Part shown: piece by piece, positions 44,830 to 54,959 of the stretch
How the letters are laid out: every line of letters begins with the position of its first letter
Position numbering within the stretch: the stretch's first letter is position 1
Assembly (NCBI RefSeq): GCF_027943255.1
Contig: NC_072893.1
Coordinates: 4,526,001 to 4,590,000 of the forward strand
DNA: 64,000 bases
From: Anastrepha obliqua
Taxonomy: Eukaryota > Arthropoda > Insecta > Diptera > Tephritidae
Reading direction: 5' to 3'
Program-made: the position numbers and the translations under genes
The notes under the pieces: generated by a model
Seen by the model: the letters and a program-made list of their open reading frames with translations, nothing else
What the model was told of the DNA's origin: nothing
Database searches by the model: none

Positions 44830-45870
44830 AAGTAGACAGACGACAGAACAACGCGTTAAAATTAATGAAACTTATGAAGGAAATGGTCGTCTTTAAAAAC
44901 AACATATCGCAAAATTCGTACGTTCATTGGTGGAAATAATTGTCCAAGTAAGTCATCAATTCCGACGTTAGTGAAACAATTTCAAGAAAATGGTTTTGTT
45001 GAGAATAGAAAAAGTACTGGCAGACCAAAAACGAGACATTCTGTTGAGAACATTGCGCAACAGCATTTAACCTCGATATCTCGACATTCTCTACAATAAG
45101 GAATTCATGAATCGACTGTATTGCAGATTTGATTTGCATTTACAGCTTTAAATGATTCAATTAACACAAGAGCTGAAGCCAACATGGCATTATGAACGCA
45201 AAAATTTCGTGAATCGGCTCTTTGAATATGATGTTAGATTTTCACGCAAAATCATCTTTAGTGCTGAATCTCATTTCATACCACATGGATTTGTCAACAA
45301 ACAAAAGTGCCACATCTCTGGAGAAGAAAGCCCACGAAAAATCATCGCATCCACTAAAATATGAAATGTATGGTTTTTATGTTTGTAGAATAATTGGAAT
45401 AATTTTTCGAAGATGAAAATGAAAGAGCTGTTACTGCCAACGGACATCGCTACAGATAACTAATTAAAGACTTTTTAGACACAGACGATCTTTATTTTTA
45501 ATAGGATGGAACAACACGGAAAAGTATTGCATCATTCCAATTTAAATTTCTCGATCGATTAATTTCACGTAATGGTGACATAAACTGGTCCCCTAGATCA
45601 TGCGATTTTACTCCAGCAGACTACCTTTCTTCGAGTTTTTTGAAAACCTAAGTTTATGTGAAAACGTCAACAACAATTCGAAAGCTAAAAACCAGCATGC
45701 GGGTCGAGATTGTTGAACTCAATGCGATAATGTGTGATCGAGTTCTTGAAAATTTAAGTTCTCCAATGACAGCCTTTTGACGTGGTCATGGTGGGCATTT
45801 AAATGAAGCCGTATTTCAGACATAATTCGCCAGTGTCATACTTTGAATAAAAATAGTGAAACATAAAAGA
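44830..45870 (+). pseudogene. Tc1/mariner-type transposase, near full-length relic
   Basis: Across frames the plus strand reads KINETYEGNG, CPSKSSIPTLVKQFQENGFV, STGRPKTRHSVENIAQQHLT, IQLTQELKPTWHYERKNFVN, FSRKIIFSAESHFIPHGFVN, KQKCHISGEESPRKI, ISRNGDINWSPRSCDFT and RVEIVELNAIMCDRVLENL, ending GGHLNEAVF. This is the whole order of a common insect IS630/Tc1/mariner transposase. The first catalytic motif, normally FSDEAHF, reads FSAESHF, so Asp is replaced by Ala. Stops are scattered. The deletion derivative at 16295-16670 belongs to the same family. Confidence 0.88.
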
Positions 45871-46019
45871 ATCCAAATTTTTATATTTTTTGTTTTAAGT
45901 CAACGTCGAGGTCTAAAGGATTCTTCACAAATATGTATTATATAATAAACGTTTTTTGTTTTCGAAAATCCATCATAAACAATCCATGTAAACGATATAT
46001 ACACATACGCAATGATCTG

Positions 46020-46320
46020 AAAGTACCGGGAATGTTTAAATAAAACGAAACAGAGTTAAATTTAAGGCAAATTTATTTTATCTCCTTCAAAATATGACCC
46101 GTCTGAAGCAACACACATGTGCCACCGTTTAACCCAGTCGTCCGTCCATGCACCCCTGGTAGGCCGGCGAAGGGATGGCGTTCAGCTCCTTCGTCACATT
46201 CTTTTTGATCTCCTCTATCGACTGAAATCTCCTTCCACGAAGTGGTAACGTCAACTTGGGAAACAAAAATAAGTCGCACGGGGCTATATCAGGTGAATAC
46301 GGTGCTTCCACGATGGTATT
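46020..46320 (-). pseudogene. Mariner transposase C-terminal fragment
   Basis: The minus strand reads APYSPDIAPCDLFLFPKLTL, PLRGRRFQSIEEIKKNVTKE, LNAIPSPAYQGCMDGRLG and, after a shift, a WHMCVASDGSYF-like end. This is the mariner region with the third catalytic Asp (APCD). Left of it is a mariner-like tip, AGTACCGGGAATGTTTAAAT. The remainder is cut off at about 46320, where a pogo-like terminus begins. Confidence 0.85.
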
Positions 46321-46321
46321 T

Positions 46322-46640
46322 ACAGTAGGTTCTGTTTTTACGCGGCTTTTTTTTATGCGGTTTTGAAATAGTGCGGTTTTTTTTTTAAATTACAAAATGC
46401 ATGTCGACCTATCGGGAATTGTACATATAAACAAGATTCTAAACCAGCTAAGCAAAAACTCATCACAGATTCATGCGGTCTATGGAACGTATCTATAGTT
46501 ATAATATGGGACTAGTGACCTTTTTTATGCGATTTTATTACATTATTTCAGATTTATGCGGTTTTAGCATTTGAAACGTATCTATAGTTTTACTATAGAA
46601 CTAGTAGCTTTTTTTATGCTGTTTTTACAACTCATAGTAC
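46322..46640. repeat. Repeat with pogo-like tip and TTTATGCGGTTTT units
   Basis: It begins TACAGTAGGTTCTGTTTTTA, a CAGT tip beside TA as in pogo-type elements. The words TTATGCGGTTTT or GCGGTTTT recur at least four times. A roughly 83-bp unit holding GAACGTATCTATAGTT and GGACTAGTGACC or its variant occurs twice (about 46473 and 46555). No matching right terminus was found, so it is a fragment or a decayed MITE. Confidence 0.5.
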
Positions 46641-47785
46641 AACTCACTTCCCTGAGAAACATATTGGCAGCTGCTCTTTTTAAGTGAAATGGAAATTAGT
46701 TTTGACGTAGAAACATACGATTGCTTGTTGCCTCAGCGTTATTTAATTAAAAAGTATTAACAGAGAAATTATCAAAAAAAAAAGAAAAAAATTAGTTATC
46801 TTTTCTAATACTCCGATTTGATTAAAACGGGAAGCAAAAATTACGCTGACATTACCAAATCTAGTCCTCACACTTACGCGGTCTACTTCTATCGCTTCCC
46901 TTTTTTATTCCTGTGTAAAACTTTTCTTACTTTCGATTGTCTAAAACTTACTAATTACCATTTTACTTGCCCTTCAACAGCCTGTGCACAAGTAATCCTC
47001 CTTCCGACAGCATTTTTCACATCCCGCTAGCGAGTTGTATTGCTCTTTTATTACCACGAATGTGTTAACAAGTGGCATGTGGGGTAGCCGATTTTACTCC
47101 CTTTCCAGCCTTTTGACACATTTCCAGTACCTTCATGAACGGCCTTTGCTACCCGCAAATCGTAATCAACTCTACGCTCTCGACGCGCCTTTTGTGAGTG
47201 CATCGAACTGTTTTTAGCTGTCGTTCATTCATTGCGCCATTTACCCATATTTTGCGCACTTTTGGTTTCCATTGTTCCCGCCAGCGAAAATTTAATCAGC
47301 AAAGGTGTTGTAGTGTGCAATGATGACTGAACGCTTTCGCTCAATGAGTTCACTGATTTCTCGCAGCGACAAGCCCACGTCGATATGTTTGTGTTCGTGT
47401 TTAAAATAGTAAATAGGAATTTCTTTAATATTTTCGCATGATTTTATTTATATAAAAAAAAATTTAAATGGATGCATGTAGCATTAGCGGGCTAGATCTT
47501 AGATCTTAATAAATCAGTGTCGTTGTTGACCTTTGAAATGATACCCGATCACACTTTCAAAAACATTATAGCAAGGTAAGAGTTCGTTTGCTATCATTGA
47601 GTACTTCCCTAGGTATTAAAGTACAGGTATGTTGTCAGGACTAGCCGTTGGCATAGAAGTTGAATAGACACTTTGGATTCAGAATTACACAGGATTGCTT
47701 GACGTACAAATAGTGTCTTCTGTTATCCTTTTTAATAGAAACTTTTAATAAGAATTTTTTCCGTGAATTTAAAAATTAATCACTC
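46641..47785. other. Unassigned stretch
   Basis: No gene recognised. Small plus-strand frames at 46818-47217 have no motif. Confidence 0.45.
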
Positions 47786-47789
47786 CCAA

Positions 47790-48565
47790 AAAATGGAGTA
47801 ACACATAAAAGTTCGTGTGATTGATCAACTTCCTTCCACTTAGCGACTGTGAAACGTTGCTACAATGAGTTCCAACCTAACCGTCGATTATTGCAGGATG
47901 AATTTCGTAAAGGCTACCAAAAACGGACGCTGTGGCAGAATCAATCTATGCTGTGCGTCAATTAATAATACAAAGTCATCAGGCGACATATTGCGTGATA
48001 GGAACATCCTTGGACATTAGTGAGCTACATTCAATACGACGTGAAAATTTGGCCACCAAAAAGATATATTTTCCTTTAATACCGCATAATTTGACGATTT
48101 CGCCAAAAAGTACTCGTGTCCAATTAGTGTGAAGAAATTTTGAAGACCAGGCGCGGTGGTTTAAAACACCTCCATGACGCCAGTACCACTAGGTAAACTT
48201 ACAAGAGTCGGTTTTAAGTGGTACACAACCATTTGTTTGCCAGAAGCTTTCAGAAAATTAAGGAAAACCCATCGCCGAAAACGAATTATTATCCTTCACC
48301 AAGACAATGCAAACTCTCACGTATCTGTTCATACAAGAGAGGTTTCGAACATTCAAAAGATCGAATTAAACCGGGTTCATCTTAATAAAGATGGGTCGTT
48401 CATCTTAAGATATAGATAAAATTCGAGGTCAAAGTTTTTTAACGCCTGAATAAGCTGCCCAAGCCTTTAAACAGTTCGTTTTGGAGGTATTCACTTCTGA
48501 GTGGCAAAAGTATTTCGAAAATTATTTCAAGCAAATGCGGAAATGTATTGACTTCTAAGGGGAAT
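47790..48565 (+). pseudogene. Mariner transposase, internally deleted relic
   Basis: The plus strand in shifted frames reads TVKRCYNEFQPNRRLLQDEF, AESIYAVRQLIIQSHQATYC, KKIYFPLIPHNLTISPKSTR, then jumps to WYTTICLPEAFRKLRKTHRR, KRIIILHQDNANSHVSVHTR and FTSEWQKYFENYFKQMRKCI. The second catalytic Asp (HQDNANSH) remains. The GDESW region with the first Asp and the YSPDLAP region with the third are lost. It belongs to a mariner group different from those at 13.4 and 46.0 kb. Confidence 0.85.
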
Positions 48566-48799
48566 ATTTTTGTTTTATTTATCTATTTTTATTTGGTTGA
48601 AGCCCAACATACATTAATAGGTATTTGTAATTGGCCACTGAGGTATGTTTCTACAAGTGTTAAAGCCGACGTTGAAAAGTTAGTTTTAATTTAAATGCTT
48701 TAGAATCATCGAGTAAAGTAAAAAGAGCCACACGCTTTTTGTCAGTGTTTAGTCTTATATCATCCAACAGTTTCAAGAGTGCGGTGGTGCAGCTCCGAC

Positions 48800-49135
48800 T
48801 GGATCTATGTATGTCCCGACTGCAATGTATTCATCAAAGCGTTGTTATTCGGAAATGTGTTTATTTGGAGAAAAGGCAATATTGGAATCGAGTGGTAGTT
48901 ACCATTCGATTTCTTTGGAGGTATAATCGTGGTCCTCTTCCAAGAGTCGTGTAAGATTGAAGCTGCCAAAATGTAATTCAGAGCGTAACTAATATAAGGT
49001 AAAAACAATAAAATCATTTCCCTTATTCTTCCTGTACTTATTCCTGCGTTTTCACTATTGGTGATTCGTTTTTTATCCTCAGCTGTCAGCGCGGCAATAA
49101 TGAGAAAAACATCGTCAGCATACCTTTTATCAAAT
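48800..49135 (-). pseudogene. LINE reverse transcriptase fingers fragment
   Basis: The minus strand reads REMILLFLPYISYALNYILA, ASILHDSWKRTTIIPPKKSN and GNYHSIPILPFLQI. This is the conserved N-terminal part of a LINE reverse transcriptase (W....IIPI.KSN...YRPI.ILPFL). The catalytic boxes are missing. It abuts the mariner relic on its left. Confidence 0.75.
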
Positions 49136-50097
49136 CCTACTTGTCTGCTGGAAAAACAATATTCACAGTGATCCCGAGCACTTCAACGGATTCCTTAGCT
49201 GCTTAGCTTTCTCACTTATAAAACTTATAGAAAATTTTTGCTTATTCTCTTTATCATTTCCCTTTTTGGGATTTGGGTTCAGCTCTCGTTCTGCATGTTT
49301 AAAGGTAAATATTTTTTGAGGGAGCACACAAAAGGCTGCAATTCAGCAGCAAAATACCATAAACTGAGGGCTAAGCAAAAACACTTTTGTGTAGTCTAAC
49401 TCGTTACATTGTCAAGCTGACTCCAGATGGGCAATACAGATAAGCCGCTATTGTATTGTTTATACCTTCTGCTTAGCCTAAATACCGCTATAATTACCGT
49501 AATAAACGCCAAAATAAACCACGTCGGTTGTTCTAACCATTTTCTTTTACTTTCCTCCCACTTGATTTATACCGCTAATGGTTGTTGGTAATAGTAATTT
49601 TAATGGTTATGCCATTTTATTTACTTGGTATAATTTCTAATGCTTATAAATATGCATTAGGGTGGAGTGATGGTGTATGGAAATATTTAGAATATTTTAT
49701 TTGTAGTATGATAGCAATGAAATGCTGGCTTTTAAGAGCTAATAAAAATTACAGAATGTCATATTTTTAGTGCGACAATGAAATAATGCCCAATTATGGA
49801 AAACAATCCTTTAATGCAGATACCATAAGCTGGATAATTTTTTAAATGGTTGCTGAAAAGCCTTTCTTCGACCAAACCTTTTCTCTGAAGAAGAGCATAA
49901 CTTGAATGAATTGATCCTTTTCTTTAAAGAAAAACCATATTACCAATTACTTTTAAGAACTAAGCACACAAATGAAATGCCTATTGTTATAAAGCGCAAT
50001 GCTCAGGTGCCAAAAGTAGAAGCAAAAATGGTAAAATCAAAGGGTTTGCCAAAAAATTTGATTATATTTATTCATTTACGCATTTAGATGTAGCTAT
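49136..50097. other. Unassigned stretch
   Basis: No gene recognised. A 61-codon plus frame at 49902-50087, preceded by further readable codons from about 49800, has a charged composition but no motif I know. Confidence 0.4.
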
Positions 50098-50627
50098 TAA
50101 CGGCCTCGGTAGTCTAGTGTATGTGTACTAGCCTGCCATCCCAGAGGTTGTGGGCTCGAATCCCACGTAAAGCACGGTCTTCGTACTTTTCCACATGTAC
50201 CTACTTTCTCTGTTTTAAAAGAAAGAAAAAATCATTATTCAACCCCACAAACTTATCCTTACTCCCGCACAATAGTCAGCGCGTTATTTGCATTGTGGCT
50301 GCTAAAACAAGCAAAATCATTGCATCAGTGGCGCCAGCAATGGGTAGCGGGCAATCGCGGTAATAGCGCAGACACACCAAATTTAGCGAAGTCCTCAACC
50401 ATCGGTGCGATCCTTCTGCCAGAAAAATGTGAAACACAGATGGCGCTCCTAATAGTAAGAAGGCGTTGTTCCTAAGCAACGACAGGTGGGCATTCCTACT
50501 GCTTAGGACTGGTAGCGGCAGGCTAATCACCTACCCTGTCAGAAATCACAATAGATAAACGAAACTAACTCAAGACTGAGTCTTGTCGAGGCCCTATGCT
50601 TCCGAGAGGAGTGAACAGGGGGAAAAA
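50098..50627 (+). mobile_element. tRNA-derived SINE or tRNA-LINE composite
   Basis: The head at 50101-50170 has an A-box TAGTCTAGTGT (50110-50120), a loop CTGCCAT with the Gly-type triplet GCC (50133-50139), and a strong T-arm GTGGG/CCCAC with B-box GGCTCGAATCC (50153-50163). The anticodon stem has mismatches and the acceptor stem does not close, so it is not a working tRNA gene. The body continues with TGCATCAGTGGCGCCAGCAA and ends GAGGCCCTATGCTTCC, GAGTGAACAGGGGGAAAAA. I recall such a tail from dipteran retroposons. The right edge is approximate. Confidence 0.5.
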
Positions 50628-50639
50628 TTGTGAATATCT

Positions 50640-51082
50640 AAGTTAGATTGGAAATAAATTACATTGCATACATACTTACGTGCATACCTTTATATAGTTT
50701 TGAAAAAAGTTACAGAGTGTATATAACTCATAAGTCGAAATTTAAGGTAGAGGAAAAGTTTTGCTCAAGCGCAGAAGTGACAGTGTGGACTAAAAATATG
50801 AATATAACATGCTTTGGAGCGATGAAACAAAAAATTAAGGTTCTCACCACTGTTCACATCAAAAAAAAATAGTCAACCACAGACTTCAAGAGAGATGCTG
50901 TCATTTGTTGGGAAGAATATGCTACTTTGGTGATTTTTTTTTGCAAAAACACCTCAATGTTGATACGTGAGTTTTTGCAAAATAATGTTCCATTTATGAA
51001 TTGGCTAAACCAGTCGCCCGACCTAAACCCCATTGAACTCTCTATGGGAGATTTAAAGATGCGAAGTGGTTGTCCTGTGAGA
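50640..51082 (+). pseudogene. Tc1-type transposase relic
   Basis: The plus strand reads VWTKNMNITCFGAMKQKIK, then IREFLQNNVPFMNWLNQSPD, LNPIELSMGDLKMR. QSPDLNPIE..W..LK is the Tc1 block carrying the third acidic residue. The second acidic block is barely readable. It is different from the Tc1 relic at 22.6-25.3 kb and stops where a LINE 3' end begins. Confidence 0.8.
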
Positions 51083-51084
51083 CA

Positions 51085-51610
51085 CACTCAGGCTCATAGC
51101 CCATTGTGGTGCCCCGAAGGAAACTTATCCTTTCTCTGCTGAAACCAGTGTTTGCTTCTTACAAATCTTAGAATATCACTGTTTTCTGCAGAATTGAGAT
51201 CTTCCAATTCATTAAAGAATTGTCTCTCTATAATTGTAAACTTGCATCTGAATAGAGAAATAAAGGCACAGAAAGAGCGAGATCGTCTCCTCCTCTTCTT
51301 CATCTAGACAACTTACACAGAGTTCATGTGTTTGCACACCCATTCTCTGGGCAAGCCTGCCGATTAAGCAAAGCCCCATTGTGAGTCGGCAACAATTATC
51401 AGGCAATTCTGTACGTGGTTTCATTAGGCCATCTTTCTATTCCTTGCTCTTACGATTCCCTCAAGCATAAGGAGCGCAAGGTATGCTTGGGTCATTGTCT
51501 ATGTACTCATTGGTCGATTTGGTGCCGAGTCTCGCTAGTTCATCGACTCTGCAGTTACCCTCAATATCGCAATAGCCAGGAACTCATGGTAACCTTTAGG
51601 TGTACGATTA
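51085..51610 (-). pseudogene. RNase H LINE 3' fragment
   Basis: The minus strand reads VPGYCDIEGNCRVDELARLG (end of RNase H), then GVQTHELCVSCLDEEEEETI and FFNELEDLNSAENSDILRFV. It ends in the terminal segment near 51090. The family is that of the fragment at 39480-39900. A deletion joins the RNase H end closely to the zinc-like block. Confidence 0.8.
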
Positions 51611-51672
51611 TCAATTCTATGACGAATCCAAAAAAATCATTGACAATCATGATGAACGCAGTGGTTATTGAT

Positions 51673-51714
51673 TCTTCTTCTTAAGTGGCGCGATAACCGC
51701 TTAAGCGATTTGGC
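51673..51714 (-). mobile_element. 42-bp RTE 3' end
   Basis: CTTCTTCTTAAGTGGCGCGA and AACCGCTTAAGCGATTTGGC match the 3' terminus of the intact RTE element (33290-33340) with few mismatches. It looks like an extreme 5' truncation from target-primed reverse transcription. Confidence 0.7.
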
Positions 51715-51944
51715 GGATTATTCATAACCTTCGATTATGTAAAAAAAAAACATTTTAAATATCATTACTAAGCCTCGTATATATTTCCATTTTGCTTTAT
51801 TTTAATGATCCCTTGAATATTTCCTTGTTGTTTCTGTTGTCACCAGTTTAAGTTTTAAAAAAGATCTTTGAACTGTTATTTGTATTTGTTATATTAATCT
51901 ATGAAATAAAAACCACTTACAATTCAAAATCTACTTTTGTTAAT

Positions 51945-52820
51945 TGAAAAAACTTGTATGGGAGTACCTTTTTTAACGATACCAGCAGCGTCTTCCAAGC
52001 GGAAGTACTAGCAATTGGGGAAGCCTGTAGGTTACTAATCGCAGATTTCTCTTTCAAGGGCAATATCGCTATTCTTTCGGATAGCCAAGTTGCAATCCAG
52101 GCGCTGGACGCGACTATAACAACCTCTAAAGTGGTGGAGCAAAGTAGGAATAGCCTCACCAACTTGAGTGAAAACCATAGAGTAACCTTAATTTGGGTCC
52201 CGGAGCATCGGAGCATAGAAGGTGACGAAAAAGCAGATGAACTGGCAAGAAGGGGATCTGTCATGAATAACGCTCTCGCAGTATCAGTATTAACACCAGT
52301 GGGTGCAGTCAAGAAGACAGTTTCCCTAAAATACATTCGAATCGCGGATTGTAGATGGAGAAACCAGAAGAAATGCAAAATTAGCAGAACGTTATGGCCC
52401 ACGTACAACCTCAAGCAATCGTCGACATTAATAAACATGAAACGACGGGACACCTGTAGACTTACGGCAGTCATAACTGGTTTTTGCTCTATCGAAGAAC
52501 AAGCAGCCGAAATGGGTATCCCTTACAACACATACTGTCATAGTTGTAAAAAACCGGAGAAAAAAGAAACAATCTTCCATTTCCTCTGTGAATGCCCTGC
52601 CCTATGGAAAGACAGAATGTTACCCTGGGCAAACCGCTGTTCGAGAGTCTCGAGCAGCTGTCTGGCTTAGACGTCAACAACCTAATAAGGTTCCTAAACC
52701 GCACAGACTGGGTATAGTCCTGCTGTAAATAACTGTTAAACAATTTGGTAACGAGGATGTGGCATCAAAATGGTGCGGAAGCGCTAGTTGGATTCTGGAT
52801 GAATCACTACTCTAACCAAC
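51945..52820 (+). pseudogene. LINE RNase H and 3' end, I/R1-like
   Basis: The 238-codon frame (51957-52670) reads SVFQAEVLAIGEACRLLI, NIAILSDSQVAIQALDATIT, VTLIWVPEHRSIEGDEKADE and LARRGSVMNN, giving RNase H Glu, Asp and the final Asp (DEKADE). The catalytic His is in PEHRS. A zinc-like tail follows, YCHSCKKPEKKETIFHFLCE. A frameshift near 52625 separates the last part, FESLEQLSGLDVNNLIRFLN with RTDWV and a stop. The 3' UTR ends in CTAACCAACCAACCAACC. The RT and first RNase H Asp are cut off on the left. It is one of the better preserved relics. Confidence 0.87.
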
Positions 52821-52846
52821 CAACCAACCTATTTTAACAATCGAAT

Positions 52847-53105
52847 GTGTATATATAAATATAATTGGCGCTTACACCCTTTGTTGTGTACGAGTATTTG
52901 ACCGAGCTCCTCTTCCTGTTTATAGTGTGAGTATTGAGTATTTCCCATAAATGAAGAGGTCTACAATTTTATGCAGCCTCCGAACGGCAAATATAGGAGT
53001 TTTTTATGATGAACTTTTTTCATGGCAAAAAATGTGCTCAGAGGTTTAAAAAAAAAAACTTTTTTTTTCATAAGGTGTTTCATGCCTGAGGATTCGCACT
53101 CGGAA
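52847..53105 (-). mobile_element. Diverged SINE copy
   Basis: It is related to the SINE at 10799-11117: TATAATTGGCGCTTACACCC, GACCGAGCTCCTC, GAAGAGGTCTACAATTTTA, CCTCCGAACGGCA and TTTTTTCATGGCA occur in the same order. The end corresponding to the tRNA-like head is degraded or missing beyond about 53100. It lies just beyond the 3' end of the LINE relic ending at 52820. Confidence 0.75.
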
Positions 53106-53345
53106 AGAAAATGAAAACTTTTTTTAATAAAGTTAAAAAAAAAATTTTCTCTACACATTTAATAAAAAAAACTATGTCAAAGCTAATTTTTGTAATAACT
53201 TTTACAAATAATAAAAAAAAATTTAATAAAAGAAAATTTTGAAAACAATTTTTGTAATAAAGTTTTCAAGAAAAAAATGTCTCCACAAATTTTTTTATAT
53301 TTATATAAAACTATGTCAAAGTATCAAAACCGATTTAATCGTACT
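53105..53345. repeat. A/T-rich imperfect tandem repeat
   Basis: CTATGTCAAAG recurs at 53172 and 53311, each preceded by TCTCTACACA or TCTCCACAAA, giving a period of about 139 bp. The rest is poly-A and poly-T. Confidence 0.6.
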
Positions 53346-53639
53346 TGCATAAAAAAATTTAATTGTGCATATACGTTGAAAATTTCGATCAATGAAAACT
53401 TGGCCCAATGATGAGGCGAGCTGACTTGACAAATATAGTTTCAGGAAAAGCATATTTAAGGATATTGGTGTAGTAAACACTGGACTGAAAGGGGTTGGGG
53501 CAAAGTTAAAAGGATAAATATTTATGTAATTTTCCCATCATAACCTCTTAAATATGTTATTTTTAGGGAGTTCGTATACCTCCTATACCTTCTACTTAGA
53601 AAAAAAATATTTTGTTGTACTTATAAGGTGGCGGAATGG

Positions 53640-53805
53640 CAGCTAACAGAAATCGTCTCTCGCCAGGGAACGCCAAACCTCCCAGTAAAAAACCTCCTCA
53701 TAAAAAAAAACGGAGTCGTCTTAGTAGGTCCCATCATTTTTGAAAAAATGTTGGGAGTGTTGTCAGCCATACAAGTGTAGGCGCCAATTATTTATTTATT
53801 TACTT
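53640..53805 (+). mobile_element. Degraded SINE fragment
   Basis: The end GTGTAGGCGCCAATTATTTA and an internal GTAGGTCCCATCATTTTTGA match the SINE family copies at 5.8 and 10.8 kb. The middle is strongly diverged. The left edge, near GTGGCGGAATGGCAGC, is uncertain. Confidence 0.45.
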
Positions 53806-53934
53806 TACTTTTAATTTAAAAAAACTAATCAACTAAGAAAGGCTACTTGGACTTCCGGCAAAAAAAAAAAATATATATTTATATATATATAAACAAGACT
53901 GAGCTAAAATAGAAACGACAGGAGCTTTGTTCTG

Positions 53935-54910
53935 ATAACTTCGAGTTTATTTTTTTTAAATAGTCCCTTCTGGCTCCGATACACTATTTTGCAAGATCTA
54001 AAAGCCGTGAGTATTTCAGGTCATTGATTAGAATGTCCTTCAGGATGTCGATACAAACCTTTTGGATGGCCTTTTCCTTTCATAGCCAAATGCCATTTTC
54101 CGAAAAGGTAGAAGTCACAGGGAGCCATATCAGGCGAAGACGGCGAGTCATTGATGGTTAAAATGCAATTTCTAGTCAAAAAATCAGTCACAAGAGTGGA
54201 TCGATGAAATGATGCATTATCTTGCGGTATTCAGGGCGAATTCGACGAATGCGATGCAACAAACACTTCAAAATGCCAAGATTCATTGATGGTTTGGCCC
54301 ATTACCACAAACTCCTTATGGACACTTTCCTTGGAATCGTAAAAACAAATGAGCATCGACTTGATTTTTGACTTCTCCAAACGCGATTTTTGAGGTGGTC
54401 GCTTGACTGGGGCCTTCCATTCGACACTTTGACGTTTAGTTTCAGGTTTATGTTGGAAACACCACGTTTCATCACCAGTTACAATGTTGTAAAGGAAGTT
54501 CTCGTCTTTTCACGCCTCTTTAATGAAGTCTTTCGCATGTTGAATTCTGAGCAATTTTTGGTCCTCAATTAAGTTGTGTGGAATGAAACGTGCACAGACC
54601 TTTCGTAAGTCCAAATGATCAGTTAAAATGTGATAAATCGATGTTTAGGAGATATTCAACTCCGATTCCATAACTTTACTAACAATTTTGATGGAGTTTT
54701 CGGTGATAACTGATTTTGGGTGGCCTGTATGTGCGGCCCGTTTATGTCCTCACAACCATCTCTAAAACATGTAAATCACTCATGAACTCTGGCACGAGAT
54801 AGGCAATCATCGCCATAAAGTTTTTTCATCAATTCAAATGTTTGGGTAAACGTTTAACCGATTTTAAAAGAAAATTTGATATTAGCTCTTTGTTCGAAAC
54901 TCATTTTTAT
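53935..54910 (-). pseudogene. Mariner transposase, near full-length relic
   Basis: From the right the minus strand reads MSFEQRANIKFSFKIG, TFELMKKLYGDDCLSRARVH, then in shifted frames KVCARFIPHNLIEDQKLLRI, NFLYNIVTGDETWCFQHKPE, KSRLEKSKIKSMLICFYDSK, LKCLLHRIRRIRPEYRK, DNASFHRSTLVTDFL and SPDMAPCDFYLFGKWHLAMK. All three catalytic acidic motifs are recognisable (GDETW, DNAS, APCD), but at least ten stops and shifts disrupt the frame. Of the mariner relics here it preserves the fullest order. Terminal inverted repeats were not resolved. Confidence 0.9.
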
Positions 54911-54959
54911 ACCGATGACACAAACATACTGACACTTTAGACCCAATTACTTCGTTTCC

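Noticed and set aside
50101..50170. Functional glycine tRNA gene
   Set aside because: The T-arm is good but the acceptor stem does not close and the anticodon stem has mismatches; it is better read as a SINE head.
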